This document shows, piece after piece, positions 62,217 to 64,000 of a DNA stretch of 64,000 nt. The stretch spans positions 345,383 through 409,382 of the forward strand of contig NZ_RCOG02000006.1 in assembly GCF_009663685.2 (NCBI RefSeq), read 5' to 3'. The stretch is from Cupriavidus sp. U2. Lineage in GTDB: Bacteria; Pseudomonadota; Gammaproteobacteria; Burkholderiales; Burkholderiaceae. Below the pieces are notes generated by a model. The model had not been told where the DNA came from, ran no database searches, and worked only from the letters and a program-made list of their open reading frames with translations. The translations under genes were made by a program, and so were the position numbers. Each line of letters begins with the position of its first letter. Position 1 is the first letter of the stretch.

Positions 62217-63857
62217 TTAGCCAAACAGGGATGACTGGGCGTGCGACATGGCTGTCGTGCGCCTGGGCGTGGCGCGTGGCTTTGTCGCCAGCCCGGTATC
62301 GAGTCCGGTAACGCCGCGAGTTTCGCCGGGCGTGGTGATCGTCGCCTTGGCCGGCGCGACCGGTGCTGTGAGCACGAACGGGCGCGCAGAGGCCAGCGGC
62401 ACGGCCGTCGCCCTGAGGCTGGCCAGGTGCGGCGCCAGGATCAGGTAGGTATCCATATCGAAGCGCGCCGGCAGGGCGGTCAGCCCTTCGGCGTCGGCCA
62501 GCGTCGGCGCGGTGCCCAGGTAGCACCAGTCCTCGATCACATGCCAGGGCTGGTCGGGTTGCTCGCCTTCGCGCCAGGCAATCGCCCCGTCGAACGGCCA
62601 CGGGGCCACCACCAATGCTTCCAATGCGGCCAACGTGCGCAGGCGATGCTCGGCGCGCGATTCATGGCCGGTGCAGGCCCCCGCGCAGCGATGGACTTGC
62701 CGCGCAAAACAGGGGTGGCCGCGTCGGGCCGTCGCTTCGAGCATCAGCGTGACCAGGCAAAGCTGATGTTCCTCGGCCAGCGCCACCAGGCGTGCGCGTG
62801 CCGCGGCGCGGCTCGGAAATACGCCATATAGCCGGGTATGGCGGCTGAAGTCGATCTGGCGGTCCGAGCGCAGGCGCGGCGCGGGCAGGCCATCGATCAT
62901 TTCCCAGGCGAACAGCTCGTCGTTGTGCCGCAGCTGATGGTTGTGCAGCGGCCGCAGCGTCTTGACGAGGTGGGCCTCCAGCAGCAGCGCGCCGATTTCC
63001 CCGCCAGTCTCGCGCCAATCCACGCGCCGCACAGCGCGTGCGATGCGCATTTCCTTTGGGTTGGTATGGTCGCCGGAAAAATGGGCGCGGATGCGCTGCC
63101 GCAGGTGGATGCTCTTGCCTACATATAGCAACGCGTCGTCGTCACCGTAAAACAGGTAGGCGCCGGGGCGGTCCGGCACGTCGTCCAGCGCGGTCTCGCT
63201 CAGGCCGGCGGGCAGGCTGGCATGCTTGACCAGCGTCTTGACGGCCGACTCCACCAGATCGACCGAATACAGATCGTGGATCTTCTGCCAGAACTGCCAG
63301 AGCAGCTCGGCGTCGGCCAGCGCGCGGTGGCGACCCTTCGGTATCAGGTTGAAGCGGGCGATCAGCGCGTCGAGCCCATGGCGCTCCACCGAGGGGAACA
63401 GCGAGCGGGACAACCGCAGCGTGCAAAGGACATCGGCACGAAACGTCACACCGGCCCGGCGAAATTCATTCTTCAGGAAGCCGTAGTCGAAGCGCGCATT
63501 GTGGGCGACAAACAGCCGGCCCTGTAGCCGTTCCGCCAAGAGTTCGGCTATCGACGCGAAGGTGGGTTGGCCGCGCACCATGTCGTCGGTGATCCCGGTC
63601 ATCCCCTGGATAAACGGCGGGATGCTGGCCTGCGGGTCGACGAGGGTGTCCCACTCGTGAATGCCGTCGGGGCCTACTTCCACGACGCCGATCTCGGTGA
63701 TTCGGTCGCGCTGGGCGTCTGGCCCCGTGGTCTCCAGATCGACAAACGCAATCGGGCGGGCCAGGGCGGTGGCCAGGGCAAGGGCATCGAGCGCCCCCGC
63801 GTCCCGGCTGGCCAGGCGTTCGGGGAGATAGGTGGGCGGTTCCGGCAACGTCGTCAT
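62217..63857 (-). CDS. DEDDh 3'-5' exonuclease fused to GIY-YIG nuclease domain
   Basis: A 546-residue fusion. The N-terminal part is a DnaQ-like exonuclease: FVDLETTG (Asp40, Glu42), VAHNARFDYGFLKNEF, and HRALADAELLW near the end of the domain. From about residue 215 comes a UvrC-like GIY-YIG domain, here GAYLFY with LLYVGKS and LRQRIRAHF. After it, a Cys-containing stretch (HPCFARQVHRCAGACTG) resembles the UvrC region after the nuclease. The full UvrC C-terminal nuclease and HhH domains are absent. Such fusions occur in many bacteria and are thought to take part in DNA repair. The last 70 residues are Pro/Thr/Ala-rich. A start at 63857 is supported by family length. Confidence 0.9.
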   Translation of the reverse strand: MTTLPEPPTYLPERLASRDAGALDALALATALARPIAFVDLETTGPDAQRDRITEIGVVEVGPDGIHEWDTLVDPQASIPPFIQGMTGITDDMVRGQPTFASIAELLAERLQGRLFVAHNARFDYGFLKNEFRRAGVTFRADVLCTLRLSRSLFPSVERHGLDALIARFNLIPKGRHRALADAELLWQFWQKIHDLYSVDLVESAVKTLVKHASLPAGLSETALDDVPDRPGAYLFYGDDDALLYVGKSIHLRQRIRAHFSGDHTNPKEMRIARAVRRVDWRETGGEIGALLLEAHLVKTLRPLHNHQLRHNDELFAWEMIDGLPAPRLRSDRQIDFSRHTRLYGVFPSRAAARARLVALAEEHQLCLVTLMLEATARRGHPCFARQVHRCAGACTGHESRAEHRLRTLAALEALVVAPWPFDGAIAWREGEQPDQPWHVIEDWCYLGTAPTLADAEGLTALPARFDMDTYLILAPHLASLRATAVPLASARPFVLTAPVAPAKATITTPGETRGVTGLDTGLATKPRATPRRTTAMSHAQSSLFG

Positions 63858-64000
63858 CCGGCGATTCTAAGGGATGGGCAAATTCTTTTGCGAAACCCCT
63901 TGCGCAGGCCGCCAATCCCATCTAATATTCGCCCCCTCGCAACACGAAGCGCGCTGCAAACGCAGCGGCGACAACGGTTGCGGGATTGGCAGGAGGTTGG

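Noticed and set aside
1..64000. CRISPR arrays, insertion sequences, prophage or integrative element
   Set aside because: No regularly spaced repeats, transposase, integrase, phage structural gene or tRNA-flanked direct repeats were seen on either strand.

Overview
This window is high-GC chromosomal DNA from a soil or environmental betaproteobacterium, most likely Cupriavidus or a close relative in the Burkholderiaceae. That placement is an inference from gene content, not from a database search. The main pointers are six Bug/TctC-type periplasmic binding proteins with no membrane partners nearby, a complete biotin-independent malonate decarboxylase locus with MadLM transporters, many LysR/IclR/TetR/GntR regulators next to small catabolic operons, and ATG/GTG starts with purine-rich Shine-Dalgarno sites. 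I saw no rRNA, tRNA, CRISPR array, insertion sequence, integrase or phage gene.

Layout. 1-6.5 kb: a 5'-truncated amidase-signature protein whose usual nucleophile serine reads as alanine, an alpha/beta hydrolase, a YoaK-type membrane protein, and a LysR gene divergent from a TauD/TfdA-like dioxygenase plus Bug protein. 6.6-15.2 kb: mdcABCDEGH on the minus strand, almost every junction overlapping; madLM divergent from it; and mdcR convergent with madM. The mdcA-madL gap holds GTTAC/GTAAC boxes and a madL promoter. 15.4-25.8 kb: small secreted proteins (one with 55-residue repeats, an EF-hand-like one, a Cys-pair repeat one), an OmpR/EnvZ-type two-component pair, DUF4410, MarR, an MFS transporter and TetR, an orphan ModA-like protein, CsbD, and a VirK/YbjX-type protein. 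25.9-36.5 kb: a GntR regulator with a ThDP enzyme, a secreted DUF1996-type protein, then a CoA-linked catabolic set (hotdog hydratase, MmgE/PrpD, acyl-CoA dehydrogenase, Bug protein, LysR, SDR).

37.2-42.2 kb: the prkA-yeaH-spoVR stress operon, with a sigma-S-like promoter whose predicted start coincides with the first base of a long leader hairpin. 42.3-53.1 kb: a LuxR-type regulator with a cysteine cluster, a large MscS-family channel, a DGAR-repeat secreted protein, a large lipoprotein hydrolase, a LysE exporter, a histidine phosphatase lacking its second catalytic histidine, another Bug protein, and TetR. 53.1-62.2 kb: an IclR gene with a palindromic operator heads an operon of an NDP-forming acyl-CoA synthetase, Bug, two DUF1254/DUF1214 proteins, Bug and Bug, with stop-start overlaps joining Bug and DUF1254 genes. 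The window ends with a DEDDh exonuclease fused to a GIY-YIG domain.

As a whole the region looks like a collection of scavenging modules for small organic acids, each made of a regulator, a binding protein and one or more CoA or oxygenase enzymes, with stress and envelope genes between them. The least explained parts are the DUF1254/Bug/acyl-CoA synthetase operon, the prkA leader hairpin, and several small repeat-built secreted proteins.
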